Below, piece by piece: positions 49,682 through 58,036 of a stretch of 64,000 nucleotides of DNA; position 1 is the first letter of the stretch, and each line of letters starts with the position of its first letter. The notes below the pieces were generated by a model, which was not told where the DNA came from, did no database searches, and was given only the letters and a program-made list of their open reading frames with translations. The stretch comes from Rhizobium phaseoli (GTDB taxonomy: Bacteria; Pseudomonadota; Alphaproteobacteria; Rhizobiales; Rhizobiaceae), in assembly GCF_003985125.1 (NCBI RefSeq), contig NZ_ML133567.1, forward strand, positions 186,001 to 250,000, written 5' to 3'. Position numbers and translations under genes: made by a program.

Positions 49682-50560
49682 TCATTTGCCTTTTTCCGAA
49701 TCAGGCCCTCCTGAGCGACGGAGGCGATCAGCACGCCCGATCGGGTAAAAAGACTTCCGCGGCAGCCCCCGAGCGCCCGAGGCCGACGGGCTATCCTGCG
49801 TATAGAGCAGCCAGTCGTCGAGCTTGCAGGGTCTGTGGAACCACATGGAGTGATCAAGGCTCGCCACCTGCAGGCTCTGATCGAAGATGGACGTACCATG
49901 CGCATAAAGCGACGTGTCGAGCAGCGTCATGTCGGAGAGATAGGCAAGGACTGCCGCCTGGTAGCGCCGATCGTCGGGAACCGGCCCGGTCGCCCGCACC
50001 CAGACGTCCTGCCTGGGATCGAGCTTCCTGTCGGAGAAATAATGGGTCAGCGAGACAGGGCGGATTTCGATCGGCCGCTCGCGCTGCCAATATGCCCGGA
50101 TCGCCTCCGGCGCATGCGCGAGATACTGGTCCTTGATCTGCTGCTCTCCGAGCAGCGCCTCCGGCATCTGCACCTCGGGCATGCCGATCTGGTGGTCGAA
50201 GCCCGGCTCCTCCAGCTGGAAAGAGGCCGACAGCGCGAAGATCGCCCTGCCGTGCTGGATCGCGACGACACGCCTGGTATTGAAGCTCGATCCGTCGCGG
50301 ATGCGCTCCACCTGATAGATGATCGGCACCGAGGGATCGCCGGGCCGCATGAAATAGGCGTGCAGCGAATGGACGAAACGCTCCGCCTCGATGGTGCGCT
50401 GCGCCGCCATCAGCGCCTGGCCGATCACTTGCCCGCCGAAGACCCGCTGCCAGCCCGCCTGAGGGCTGCGGCCGCGGAAGATGTCGACCTCGATCGGCTC
50501 CAGGTCGAGTGTCGAAAGCAGCCTCTCCATCGCCGTAGGCCCTGATGTCTCGCGCGTCAT
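49682..50560 (-). CDS. tesB: Acyl-CoA thioesterase II TesB, frameshifted at the C-terminus
   Basis: A 292-residue double-hotdog thioesterase from ATG 50560, with GGGAGG upstream (MERLLSTLDLEPIEVDIFRG). The catalytic region HSLHAYFMRPGD...VERIRDGSSFNTRRV and the C-terminal DMTLLDTSLYAHG...SLDHSMWFHRP are normal. After GARG near residue 267 the frame diverges. The expected ending, RGSLFTRSGVLIASVAQEGLIRK, is present in the -1 neighbouring frame, which would end at 49678. A run of five G (minus strand, 49766-49770) is the likely site of one added base. It may be a true mutation or an error in the sequence. Confidence 0.88.
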   Translation of the reverse strand: MTRETSGPTAMERLLSTLDLEPIEVDIFRGRSPQAGWQRVFGGQVIGQALMAAQRTIEAERFVHSLHAYFMRPGDPSVPIIYQVERIRDGSSFNTRRVVAIQHGRAIFALSASFQLEEPGFDHQIGMPEVQMPEALLGEQQIKDQYLAHAPEAIRAYWQRERPIEIRPVSLTHYFSDRKLDPRQDVWVRATGPVPDDRRYQAAVLAYLSDMTLLDTSLYAHGTSIFDQSLQVASLDHSMWFHRPCKLDDWLLYTQDSPSASGARGLPRKSFYPIGRADRLRRSGGPDSEKGK

Positions 50561-50597
50561 TTTGTATGCCTCCCGGCGGTAGGAAGTGAAGTGGCGA

Positions 50598-50613
50598 TGA
50601 TCTATATAGATCA
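50598..50613. promoter_or_regulatory. Perfect 16-bp palindrome between divergent tesB and monooxygenase genes
   Basis: TGATCTATATAGATCA is fully self-complementary and lies 37 bases from the tesB start and 29 from the monooxygenase start. Size, symmetry and position suit a dimeric repressor operator. The binding protein is unknown. Confidence 0.45.
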
Positions 50614-50641
50614 CATCTGAGGCACAAGGTACGGGAGCGGC

Positions 50642-51859
50642 GTGATGCTTGATATGCTGGTTGTGGGCGGGGGCTATGTCGGCCTTTCCGCTGCCGTTGC
50701 GGTCAAGCAGGCAGCCCCGCATCTGAAAGTCTCGGTGGTCGAGGCCGCACCCGAGCATGTGTGGAAAAGCGACGCGCGCGCTTCCGCCGTCATCGCCGCC
50801 GCCGTGAAGATGCTCGAAATCTTCGGCATCTGGAGCGAGATCGAGCCGGAAGCTCAGCCGATTACCAAGATGATCGTCACCGATTCGAGAACCTCGGACC
50901 CGGTGCGCCCGGTTTTCCTCACCTTCGACGGCGAAGTGGCCGAAGGCCGGCCCTTCGCGCACATGATCCCCAATGTCGCCATGGTCGCGGCCCTGCGCGG
51001 CGCCTGCGAACGGCTCGGCATCGACATCCGCCACGGACTTGGCGCGACGGAGCTCAAAACTGAGGACAGCCATGCCACCGTCACGCTTTCGGACGGCAGT
51101 ATGCTGCAATCGCGGCTGGTGGTGGCCTGCGACGGCGTGCGCTCGAAGCTGCGCGATCTCGCCGGCATCAGAACGGTCACCTGGGACTACGGCCAGTCCG
51201 GCATTGTCGCGACCGTCGAGCACGAGCGATCGCATGACGGCTGCGCCGAAGAGCATTTCCTGCCGGCCGGCCCCTTCGCCATCCTGCCGCTCAAAAACAA
51301 CCGTTCTTCGCTGGTCTGGACCGAGCGCACGCATGATGCAGAGCGTCTGGTCGCCGCCGACGAGCTGGTCTTCGAGGAGGAACTGGAACGCCGCTTCGGC
51401 CACAAGCTCGGGGCACTGAAGGTGATCGGCGACAAGCGCGCCTTTCCGCTCGGTCTGACGCTCGCCCGCGCCTTCGTCGCCCCGCGTTTCGCGCTCGCCG
51501 GCGACGCCGCCCACGGCATCCATCCGATCTCGGGACAAGGCTTGAACCTCGGCTTCAAGGATGTGGCGGCGCTGGCCGAAACCATCGTGGAAGCCGATCG
51601 TCTCGGCCTCGATATCGGCTCGATCAACACTCTCGAGCGCTACCAGACCTGGCGGCGCTTCGACACTTTCCGCATGGGCGTGACGACCGACGTGCTGAAC
51701 CGGCTCTTCTCCAATGACGCAATGCCGATCCGCGTCGCCCGCGATGTCGGTCTCGGCATTGTCGACCGGTTGCCGCGCCTCAAATCCTTCTTCATCGGCC
51801 AGGCGGCCGGAACGACGGCGAAGGACAATCCGCGCCTGCTGGCCGGCGAAGCGATTTAA
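50642..51859 (+). CDS. UbiH/UbiF/COQ6-family FAD-dependent monooxygenase
   Basis: About 405 residues from GTG 50642 (or ATG 50645), with GGAG upstream. The FAD fold is DMLVVGGGYVGLSAAVAVKQA at the N-terminus, the second conserved block VVACDGVRSKLRDLAGI, and the ribityl-binding ARAFVAPRFALAGDAAHGIHPISGQGLNLGFKDVAALAE. These are class A flavin hydroxylases of the ubiquinone-pathway type, probably UbiH- or UbiF-like ring hydroxylation. The ring position cannot be told from sequence. A repeat starts right after the stop. Confidence 0.92.
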   Translation: MMLDMLVVGGGYVGLSAAVAVKQAAPHLKVSVVEAAPEHVWKSDARASAVIAAAVKMLEIFGIWSEIEPEAQPITKMIVTDSRTSDPVRPVFLTFDGEVAEGRPFAHMIPNVAMVAALRGACERLGIDIRHGLGATELKTEDSHATVTLSDGSMLQSRLVVACDGVRSKLRDLAGIRTVTWDYGQSGIVATVEHERSHDGCAEEHFLPAGPFAILPLKNNRSSLVWTERTHDAERLVAADELVFEEELERRFGHKLGALKVIGDKRAFPLGLTLARAFVAPRFALAGDAAHGIHPISGQGLNLGFKDVAALAETIVEADRLGLDIGSINTLERYQTWRRFDTFRMGVTTDVLNRLFSNDAMPIRVARDVGLGIVDRLPRLKSFFIGQAAGTTAKDNPRLLAGEAI

Positions 51860-51940
51860 CTTTTGTTTTCACGCAATTCCCTGCAAAAGCGCTCCGCGCT
51901 TTGCCTGGGAAAACCGCTTCTCACTTTTCCTGGAATTGCT
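51860..51940 (+). repeat. Third repeat module (type C), copy 2
   Basis: TTTTGTTTTCACGCAATTCC at the left and CCTGGAATTGCTTTA at the right, with GGGAAAACCGCTTCTCACTTTT inside. The ends pair (GCAATTCC / GGAATTGC). It is homologous to 41540-41613. It begins directly after the TAA of the monooxygenase gene and fills the whole gap to the Trm112 gene. Confidence 0.8.
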
Positions 51941-52129
51941 TTATTCGTCGAGGCGCCGCGCCTCAGACACCAGCATGATCGGAATGCCGTCGCGGATCGG
52001 ATAGGCAAGGCGCGCCTTTTCCGAAACGAGCTCATTGTGTTCGCGATCATAGGAAAGCCGGCCCTTGGAGAGCGGGCAGACCAGGAGCTCCAGCAGTTTC
52101 GGATCGACGCGGCTGAGTTTTTCGTCCAT
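51941..52129 (-). CDS. Trm112 family protein (UPF0434)
   Basis: A 62-residue protein with the family pattern [50 protein letters not shown]. Only one cysteine remains of the zinc knuckle seen in eukaryotic Trm112. Members act as small partners of methyltransferases. It sits nine bases after the Lon-N gene on the same strand, so the two are probably co-transcribed. Confidence 0.93.
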   Translation of the reverse strand: MDEKLSRVDPKLLELLVCPLSKGRLSYDREHNELVSEKARLAYPIRDGIPIMLVSEARRLDE

Positions 52130-52138
52130 GGCCGAAGT

Positions 52139-52810
52139 TTACTGCAGAACCGTGTCGGAGTCACCGAAGACCCGCGCCAGCACGATCTCGGTAATGGCGA
52201 TCAACGTCTCGGCCCGCGTCTTGAGATCGGGCGCCTCGAGGAGAGCCTGTTTTTCGGCCGGTCCGAACGGCGACATCATGGCGAGCGAATTGACCAGCGT
52301 CAGATTGCTCGCCCGCTCGACGCTCTCCCAGTCGGCTTCCAGCTTGTTGGCATCGAGATAGGCCTTGAAGGCGGTGAGCAGGGCGGTGCGATCGACCGCC
52401 TCCTCCTCGTTCTCGGCCGAGAGGTCGGCGATGAAAGGCGCGATCCGGAAGGTGCGGAAGGGGTCGCTGGTCACCTTCTCCTCCAGTAGCCGGAAGCGGC
52501 AGACGCCAGTCAGCGACACGATATAGCGCCCGTCGCCGGTCTCGGCGAAGGAGGTGATTCGCCCGAGGCAGCCGACGGCGGCAAGACTGGGCTCGCCGCC
52601 CTTGTCCTCATGTTCGCCGAGCGCCGGCTGCACCATGCCGATCAGCCGGTTTCCGGCAAGCGCTGCATCCAGCATCGCCAAATAGCGCGGCTCGAAGATG
52701 TTGAGAGGAAGCTGCCCGGCCGGCAGGAGGAGGGCTCCGGGCAGCGGGAAGACGGCGATCGCATAGGGCAGATCGCCCGGCTTCAGGTATCTGGCATTAC
52801 CGACTTGCAT
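52139..52810 (-). CDS. Lon N-terminal (LON substrate-binding) domain protein
   Basis: About 223 residues from ATG 52810, with GGGAC upstream. The core is IAVFPLPGALLLPAGQLPLNIFEPRYLAMLDAALAGNRLIGMVQPALGEH, then VGCLGRITSFAETGDGRYIVSLTGVCRFRLLEE. There is no ATPase or protease domain, so this is the stand-alone Lon-N family. The role is unknown; it has been linked to substrate binding by similarity only. Confidence 0.92.
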   Translation of the reverse strand: MQVGNARYLKPGDLPYAIAVFPLPGALLLPAGQLPLNIFEPRYLAMLDAALAGNRLIGMVQPALGEHEDKGGEPSLAAVGCLGRITSFAETGDGRYIVSLTGVCRFRLLEEKVTSDPFRTFRIAPFIADLSAENEEEAVDRTALLTAFKAYLDANKLEADWESVERASNLTLVNSLAMMSPFGPAEKQALLEAPDLKTRAETLIAITEIVLARVFGDSDTVLQ

Positions 52811-52901
52811 GAAACCGTCCCGCATTCTTGTAAACGGGCATGCCCGTTCTGACGAGAATGTGGTGCCCCCGCTTAAAAACGCAAGGGCCGACATTCTAAT
52901 C

Positions 52902-53876
52902 TTAGGAGAACAGCATCGCCGAAAGCTTGCGGCGGGCGGCAACCGTCGCCGGATCCTTGAAACCCCAGACCTCGAAGAACTGCAGCAGCTGGCGGCGCGC
53001 GCCGTCATCGTCGAAGCTTCGGTCCTTGCGCATGATCTGAAGCAGATGTTCGGCCGCCTCGTCGCGCCGGCCTTCGACATTGAGGATCTTGGCGAGCTTC
53101 AGCCGCGCTTCGTGATTGTCGGGATCGGCGGCCAGTTCACGCTCGAGGGCAACGGGATCGCCGAGCTTGCGCGCCTCCTCGATCTGGTCGAGCTTCTTCA
53201 AGACCGCCTGGATGCCGGCATCTCTAGCGAGCTCCTCGGGCAGATCGGTCAGTGTCTCGCGCGCCCGCTGGTGCTGGTTTGCGGCGATCATGCATTCGGC
53301 CATTCCGGCAAGCGCCTTGGCATTCTCGGGATCAGCCTGCATGACGGCGCCGTAAAGCTGCGCGGCTTCGTTGAGGTTGCCGGCGGCAAGCAGTTCCGAC
53401 GCTTCCGTCAGGGCGGCCTCGATTTCGGCCGCCTCATCGGCGCCGGCCGGTCCGGCGATCCGGTCGATGAACTGAGTAATCTGGCTTTCCGGCACCGCGC
53501 CCATGAAACCGTCGGCCGGGCGGCCGTTGACGAAGGCGATGACGGCGGGGATAGACTGGATGCCGAGCTGGCCGGCAATCGAGGGATGGTCGTCGATGTT
53601 CATCTTGACCAGTCTGACGCGGCCCTTGGCCTCGTTGACAACCTTCTCCAGGACCGGCGTCAGCTGCTTGCACGGCCCGCACCAGGGCGCCCAGAAATCG
53701 ACCAGCACCGGCTGTTTGCGCGATTCCTCGATGACGTCCTTGCCGAAATTCGCCGTCGTCGTGTCGGTGATGTAGCTGCCGGCCGCAGCCGCCGGTGCGC
53801 CCTGAGCGCCGAAGCTGGCCGTTGCCGACATCTGATTTCCGAAGGAACCGTTATAGGGGTTGTTGCTGCCGCTCAT
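52902..53876 (-). CDS. Co-chaperone YbbN / thioredoxin-TPR protein
   Basis: A 324-residue protein. A Gly/Ala-rich N-terminal 35 residues precedes a thioredoxin domain with VDFWAPWCGPCKQLTPVLEKV and cis-Pro IQSIPAVIAFVNG. A C-terminal TPR-like region follows (EAAEIEAALTEASELLAAGNLNEAAQLYGAVMQADPENAKALAGMAECMI and onward). This is the YbbN/CnoX layout of a redox-linked holdase. WCGPC is fully conserved here, unlike E. coli YbbN, which has a degenerate site. Confidence 0.94.
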   Translation of the reverse strand: MSGSNNPYNGSFGNQMSATASFGAQGAPAAAAGSYITDTTTANFGKDVIEESRKQPVLVDFWAPWCGPCKQLTPVLEKVVNEAKGRVRLVKMNIDDHPSIAGQLGIQSIPAVIAFVNGRPADGFMGAVPESQITQFIDRIAGPAGADEAAEIEAALTEASELLAAGNLNEAAQLYGAVMQADPENAKALAGMAECMIAANQHQRARETLTDLPEELARDAGIQAVLKKLDQIEEARKLGDPVALERELAADPDNHEARLKLAKILNVEGRRDEAAEHLLQIMRKDRSFDDDGARRQLLQFFEVWGFKDPATVAARRKLSAMLFS

Positions 53877-53931
53877 AGGTATCTCCCGCGCGCCGATCCT
53901 GCCGGCATCATTGTAGCGCTAAAATCGTATG

Positions 53932-54441
53932 TCAGGACGTCACTTTCAAGACAAGCGGCTTGTGTCCGGTCGCTTCCATGAAACGGATGAGATCGCCGCT
54001 CGCAATCGAGGTCGTCGCATCGTTGGCGAGCGGATGGCAGTTGACGATCTCTTCGCGCATCAGATCGGCATCGAGCACGAAGGTGACGCTCCCTGCCGTA
54101 TCGTTGATCGCGCCGAAGGCGGTGACCGCGCCGGGAATGACACCGAGATACTCCATGAGCTTCTCAGCCCGGCCGAAGGAAACCCGGCCGGAGCCGCCGA
54201 TGATGGTGTGAACCTGCTTGAGGTCGACCTCGGCATTCTCTTCGACGGTCAGCAGAAAATACCTGTCCTTCTTGTCCTTAATGAAGAGATTCTTGGTGTG
54301 GCCGCCGGGGATCTCGTCGCGCAGCGCAACCGATTCGGCCACGGTGAAAACAGGCGCGTGATCGACCGTCTTATGGGCGATGCCGAGCCCGTCGAGGAAG
54401 GCAAACAGATCTTCTTTCGTCTTGGGGGTGTTTTCGGGCAT
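53932..54441 (-). CDS. YbaK/ProX-type prolyl-tRNA editing deacylase
   Basis: About 169 residues (MPENTPKTKEDLFAFLDGLG). The INS-like editing domain is KTVDHAPVFTVAESVALRDEIPGGHTKNLFIKDKKDRYFLLTV, with the catalytic lysine in TKNLF, and GRVSFGRAEKLMEYLGVIPGAVTAFGAINDTAGSVTFVLD. It hydrolyses Ala- or Cys-tRNA(Pro) in trans. An ATG four codons earlier is also possible. Confidence 0.93.
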   Translation of the reverse strand: MPENTPKTKEDLFAFLDGLGIAHKTVDHAPVFTVAESVALRDEIPGGHTKNLFIKDKKDRYFLLTVEENAEVDLKQVHTIIGGSGRVSFGRAEKLMEYLGVIPGAVTAFGAINDTAGSVTFVLDADLMREEIVNCHPLANDATTSIASGDLIRFMEATGHKPLVLKVTS

Positions 54442-54695
54442 CGGGCAATCCATTGGTGGCGAGGAAAAAGCGAGGCGTCCTGGTTAAGTCCGTCCACATC
54501 ATTTGGCAATCTTCGCCACCGACGCCCGACCCCCACATTTGCGGCCTTTCCGCATGCCTCATGCGACCGCACGAATTTTTCTTCGCCTCTTCGTCATTTC
54601 CCTGTTGCATTTGAAAATCCGTTAGGCCATATAGCGCCCGTCGCCACGAGGCGGCGCCCACGGTCCAACGACTACCCCGGACCGATGCGGATTGA

Positions 54696-54770
54696 GCGGG
54701 TGTAGCTCAGGGGTAGAGCACAACCTTGCCAAGGTTGGGGTCGAGGGTTCGAATCCCTTCGCCCGCTCCA
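54696..54770 (+). tRNA. tRNA-Gly (anticodon GCC)
   Basis: A cloverleaf folds: acceptor GCGGGTG with CGCCCGC, D arm with GGGGTAGAGC, anticodon stem CAACC / GGTTG enclosing TTGCCAA, T arm GGGTTCGAATCCC, and an encoded CCA end. The anticodon GCC reads glycine GGC and GGU. Confidence 0.97.
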
Positions 54771-54850
54771 GTTTTCCCAGTATCATACCAAAAACATATC
54801 AGTAGCCCGTCCCCGTGACATGGATGATAGACCGCAGTCCGAACGGGTTG

Positions 54851-55411
54851 TCAGTGACCCAGCACCTTTTTCACCCAAGTCGCAACCTCGTCGCCGCTGC
54901 TGACGTCCGCCTGCACCAGCCCGTCGATCATAAAGGTCGGTGAGACGTGGATGCCGTTTTGCCGGGCATAGCGGCAGTGCCATTTGATCTCCCGGTCGAA
55001 ATCGGCAATTGCGAAAGCGTCCTTCAGCTTCACACCGCTATAGCCTTCCAGGCGCTCGATGATCTGATTCGGTGTGGCGTCCATGTTCGCGCCGCCGGCG
55101 TGATGATCGAATTCGAATTCCTCCCGATGCGCGGCGACGGCGGCCAGGACCTTCTTTGCCGTCTCCTTGCCGCCTTCCAGCGTCGAAGCTGCGATGATGC
55201 AGCGGACGATCACGCCGGAATACATATGCCAGGGCTGCGATTGCAGACGGATTTTCACCGTGATCTTCTCCTCGCCGGCCTGCTCGAGAAAAGCGTCCAG
55301 CTTGTTGAATGCCTTGGCAGAATAAGGATCGGTCGGCTCGAGGAAGACTTCGAAGATGCGCGGGCCATTGCCCCAGCGCAGCGGATCCGCGTGCCACGAA
55401 GTTTCGGTCAT
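54851..55411 (-). CDS. DsbA-like thioredoxin-fold protein lacking CxxC
   Basis: A 186-residue protein (MTETSWHADPLRWGNGPRIF). The DsbA fold is suggested by FLEPTDPYSAKAFNKLDAFL where CxxC would sit, and the cis-proline loop HVSPTFMIDG near the C-terminus. Both active-site cysteines are replaced (DPYS), so it cannot be a normal disulfide oxidase. No signal peptide is visible. The function is unknown. Confidence 0.82.
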   Translation of the reverse strand: MTETSWHADPLRWGNGPRIFEVFLEPTDPYSAKAFNKLDAFLEQAGEEKITVKIRLQSQPWHMYSGVIVRCIIAASTLEGGKETAKKVLAAVAAHREEFEFDHHAGGANMDATPNQIIERLEGYSGVKLKDAFAIADFDREIKWHCRYARQNGIHVSPTFMIDGLVQADVSSGDEVATWVKKVLGH

Positions 55412-55449
55412 AACGATCTCCTTTCCGTTTCGTGAAATCGGCTATTCGG

Positions 55450-56886
55450 TTAACGAATCAAGCTCCAAAAACCATGCTTCTTTCCGTGTTGACGCTTCAA
55501 CTCGGCGACATAGGCGTCGTGAGGCCGGGCATTGCCGAAATCGTCGATGTGAGGTGCGAGCGATGCGCACTCCGCCAGATGGCGCGCGGCATGCCTGTAA
55601 CGGCTGGATCGGCCGTAATCGAGAGCGAAGCCGATCATCGACCGCAGCAGCATGGTTGCCGCGAGCGGGTGTTTCTCCTGCAGCATTTCGGCGGCCGGCG
55701 TCATCAGCTCGTAGAGGTTGCCATCGAGTTCCGCCTGGCGCTTGGAGACGAGTTTGGCTGCCTCGGCAGCTGCCGGCCAGGCGAGGAAAAAGGCAAGGGC
55801 TCGATGAACATCGGGAAAACCGTGTGCGAAGGCGAATGCTTTCTCCTCAGCCTCGATGTCGTCGAAGTCGGCGAGCTTTCGCAGGAAAGCGCGAAGGTGC
55901 TCCCCATTCAGCGACTGCTCGAAGCATTGCCATCGATAGGCCTGCGCTTCCTCTCCCCGTCCGAGCGCGTCGAGCGCTTCTGCGCGGGCGCGCTGCCATT
56001 CAAAAGGCAGTTCGAACCACCCCCGCTGATCGATGCCATCCAAAATCCTCAACGCCTCCTCGGCGCGTCCCGCCGAAAGCAAGCGGCCGGCGATCTCCGC
56101 CGCGACCGTCGGCGCCCTTAAGGTTTCCTCCGGCTGGTGGGCGATGAAGGCATCGACATCATCCTGGGCATCGGCAATGTCCTGCAGGGCGATGCGCGCC
56201 GTCAGTCGCCGATGGTTGGCGTAGATCTCGTCCTTGTAGATCGGCCCGTTGCCGCCCCAGCCGAATATCTCCCGCTCGGCCTCGGCAGGCTTCTCCTCCT
56301 GTTCGTTCGACCATTGCATCAGTAGGCTCTTCAAACGTTCCAGACCGTCCTTGCCCAGCGCCGGAACCATCTCGGCGATCAGCGGGTCATATTGGCCGTG
56401 GTCGTTATCCTGCAACGCGGTGAAGACCTTGTCGGCAAGGACATCGATACCGATCCCCGCGGACCTGGCGATGACGGCGGCATCGGCGCATGCCTGATGG
56501 AACGTCTCGATGAAGGCGATGTCGCTGCTGTTGGATCGGTGGAATATCGAATCGGCAACGGCAAGGAATTGCCAGATGAGATCGAACGCCTCCTTCGGAT
56601 CGTCGGCGGCCACGACGGTAACGATGGCGGATCGCTGCGTTTCGAGGTCGGCGTTGACGGCCTTTACTTTATGCCATTCGATGACGCTCTGCGCTCGTGC
56701 GATGCTGCCGAGGCGCTTGCGGATTTCACGCGCGACCTCGGTGCTGCCCTGATTGCCGGCCAGCTCCATGCGAAGTCGCCGTTTATGGGCGGCGCTGCCG
56801 GTGCTGATCTCGATTAGCAGTTCGGCGAGGCGCTGCGCACCGAGCGCCTCCAGGTTTTTCGCGTTGAGAGTCGTCTTTGCTGCCAT
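55450..56886 (-). CDS. DUF6880-type protein of unknown function
   Basis: A 478-residue, probably all-helical, cytoplasmic protein. The start MAAKTTLNAKNLEALGAQRLAELLIEISTGSAAHKRRLRMELAG is characteristic, and many paired helices follow with a TPR-like feel (EALRILDGIDQRGWFELPFEWQRARAEALDALGRGEEAQAYRWQCFEQSLNGEHLRAFL). I recognise the family only as a domain of unknown function. It is monocistronic, leftward, behind the DsbA-like gene's start. Confidence 0.82.
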   Translation of the reverse strand: MAAKTTLNAKNLEALGAQRLAELLIEISTGSAAHKRRLRMELAGNQGSTEVAREIRKRLGSIARAQSVIEWHKVKAVNADLETQRSAIVTVVAADDPKEAFDLIWQFLAVADSIFHRSNSSDIAFIETFHQACADAAVIARSAGIGIDVLADKVFTALQDNDHGQYDPLIAEMVPALGKDGLERLKSLLMQWSNEQEEKPAEAEREIFGWGGNGPIYKDEIYANHRRLTARIALQDIADAQDDVDAFIAHQPEETLRAPTVAAEIAGRLLSAGRAEEALRILDGIDQRGWFELPFEWQRARAEALDALGRGEEAQAYRWQCFEQSLNGEHLRAFLRKLADFDDIEAEEKAFAFAHGFPDVHRALAFFLAWPAAAEAAKLVSKRQAELDGNLYELMTPAAEMLQEKHPLAATMLLRSMIGFALDYGRSSRYRHAARHLAECASLAPHIDDFGNARPHDAYVAELKRQHGKKHGFWSLIR

Positions 56887-57124
56887 AGGTCACCGCTGTC
56901 GTTTCGCGCCGACCCTAACTCGGTATTCAAATCAGTCCAAGCTGCCAAGCGAGGAGAGGCAGCTATATCGTACCGCGAATTCGTATGACTTTATCGGCGG
57001 TTAGTCTCGCCGAATCATGGCCGTTAGCTAAAAACTAACGCTGCCTCGTAACGACTCCTAAAGCCGGTTTTGGCACCTTGTTGCCTGTCGAATATTTTTT
57101 CCAAATTTCTCGCTGGGGTTGATT

Positions 57125-57379
57125 ATGAGTCACAATAAAGACGCCTGGGTCAGCCAGCGCGCTTATTCGCTGTGGGAATTGGAAGGCAGGCCGGAAGGGC
57201 GTGGGGAAAGCCATTGGGCGCAGGCGCTCAAGGAATTCGAGCAGCTGGAACTGACGAAGGCCTCGCCCGACGGAAACGATCTCATCGAGAAGCTGAAGGC
57301 AGCCGGGCGGCTGATGCGGGTCTATGATGAGGCGGCCCCCGGCGTCGACAACGACCGGCAGATCAAGGCGGCCCGTTAG
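57125..57379 (+). CDS. DUF2934 domain-containing small protein
   Basis: An 84-residue protein from ATG 57125. The motif AWVSQRAYSLWELEGRPEGRGESHWAQALKEFEQLE is the DUF2934 signature (R-A-Y-x-x-W-E-x-E-G-R-P-x-G). The family is small, soluble and of unknown function, and common in rhizobia. It is monocistronic, in front of a convergent acetyltransferase gene. Confidence 0.88.
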   Translation: MSHNKDAWVSQRAYSLWELEGRPEGRGESHWAQALKEFEQLELTKASPDGNDLIEKLKAAGRLMRVYDEAAPGVDNDRQIKAAR

Positions 57380-57405
57380 ACCCCAATTCCGCACAGCCAA
57401 GATAG

Positions 57406-57972
57406 TCAGCGGCAGTCCAGACGGACGATCGGTCTTGTGGGCAGACGTCTTGCCACTTCGGCAAAATCGGCGTCGAGAAATATCGAAAGTGTGCCCGGGT
57501 AAAGGTCGCCCGTTCCCGCCGCGCGGCGCTGATCGACGGGATAGGCCTCGAGGCATTCGGCCCCATTCCTCCTTGCAAATTCGACGGCATGTTTCAAAAG
57601 CAGGCGAGACAGGCCCTGGCGCCGGAACGGTTTGCGGACGATGAAGCAGTTGATCGACCAGACCGGCCTGTCATCAACCGGAGCGAAGGGTTTTGACCGG
57701 CGCAGCCGGTCGAACACCGCGCGCGGCGCCACACCGCACCATCCGGCCGGCTCGTCGTCGTGATAGCCGAGAATGCCCGGCGGACGCGGCTGGGTGACAA
57801 GATCCCGAAACCAGCTGCGATTTCCCTCACCCCATCCCGCCTTGTAATCGGCATTTGGAAGATACCAGTAGGCGCAGCGGCAATTCCGCCCGCCCGCACA
57901 ATCGTCGAAGACCGATTCGATATCGGTCAGGCGATCGGCGGTGGCGAGGACGAAAGAGAAACGATCCGGCAT
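57406..57972 (-). CDS. GNAT-family N-acetyltransferase
   Basis: A 188-residue protein with the acetyl-CoA motif NCFIVRKPFRRQGLSRLLLKHAVEFARRNGAECLEAYPVD (RxxGxSRxL) and an aromatic/Cys-rich N-terminal part, DDCAGGRNCRCAYWYLPNADYKAGWGEGNRSWFRDLV. That N-terminal cluster is found in GNATs of unknown substrate. I cannot assign a substrate. Confidence 0.85.
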   Translation of the reverse strand: MPDRFSFVLATADRLTDIESVFDDCAGGRNCRCAYWYLPNADYKAGWGEGNRSWFRDLVTQPRPPGILGYHDDEPAGWCGVAPRAVFDRLRRSKPFAPVDDRPVWSINCFIVRKPFRRQGLSRLLLKHAVEFARRNGAECLEAYPVDQRRAAGTGDLYPGTLSIFLDADFAEVARRLPTRPIVRLDCR

Positions 57973-58036
57973 GCCGGCAAGTTATGGCGCGGGCGGGCGA
58001 CCGGCAAGCGGCCGTCCTTTGAGGCCTCGCCCAAAT

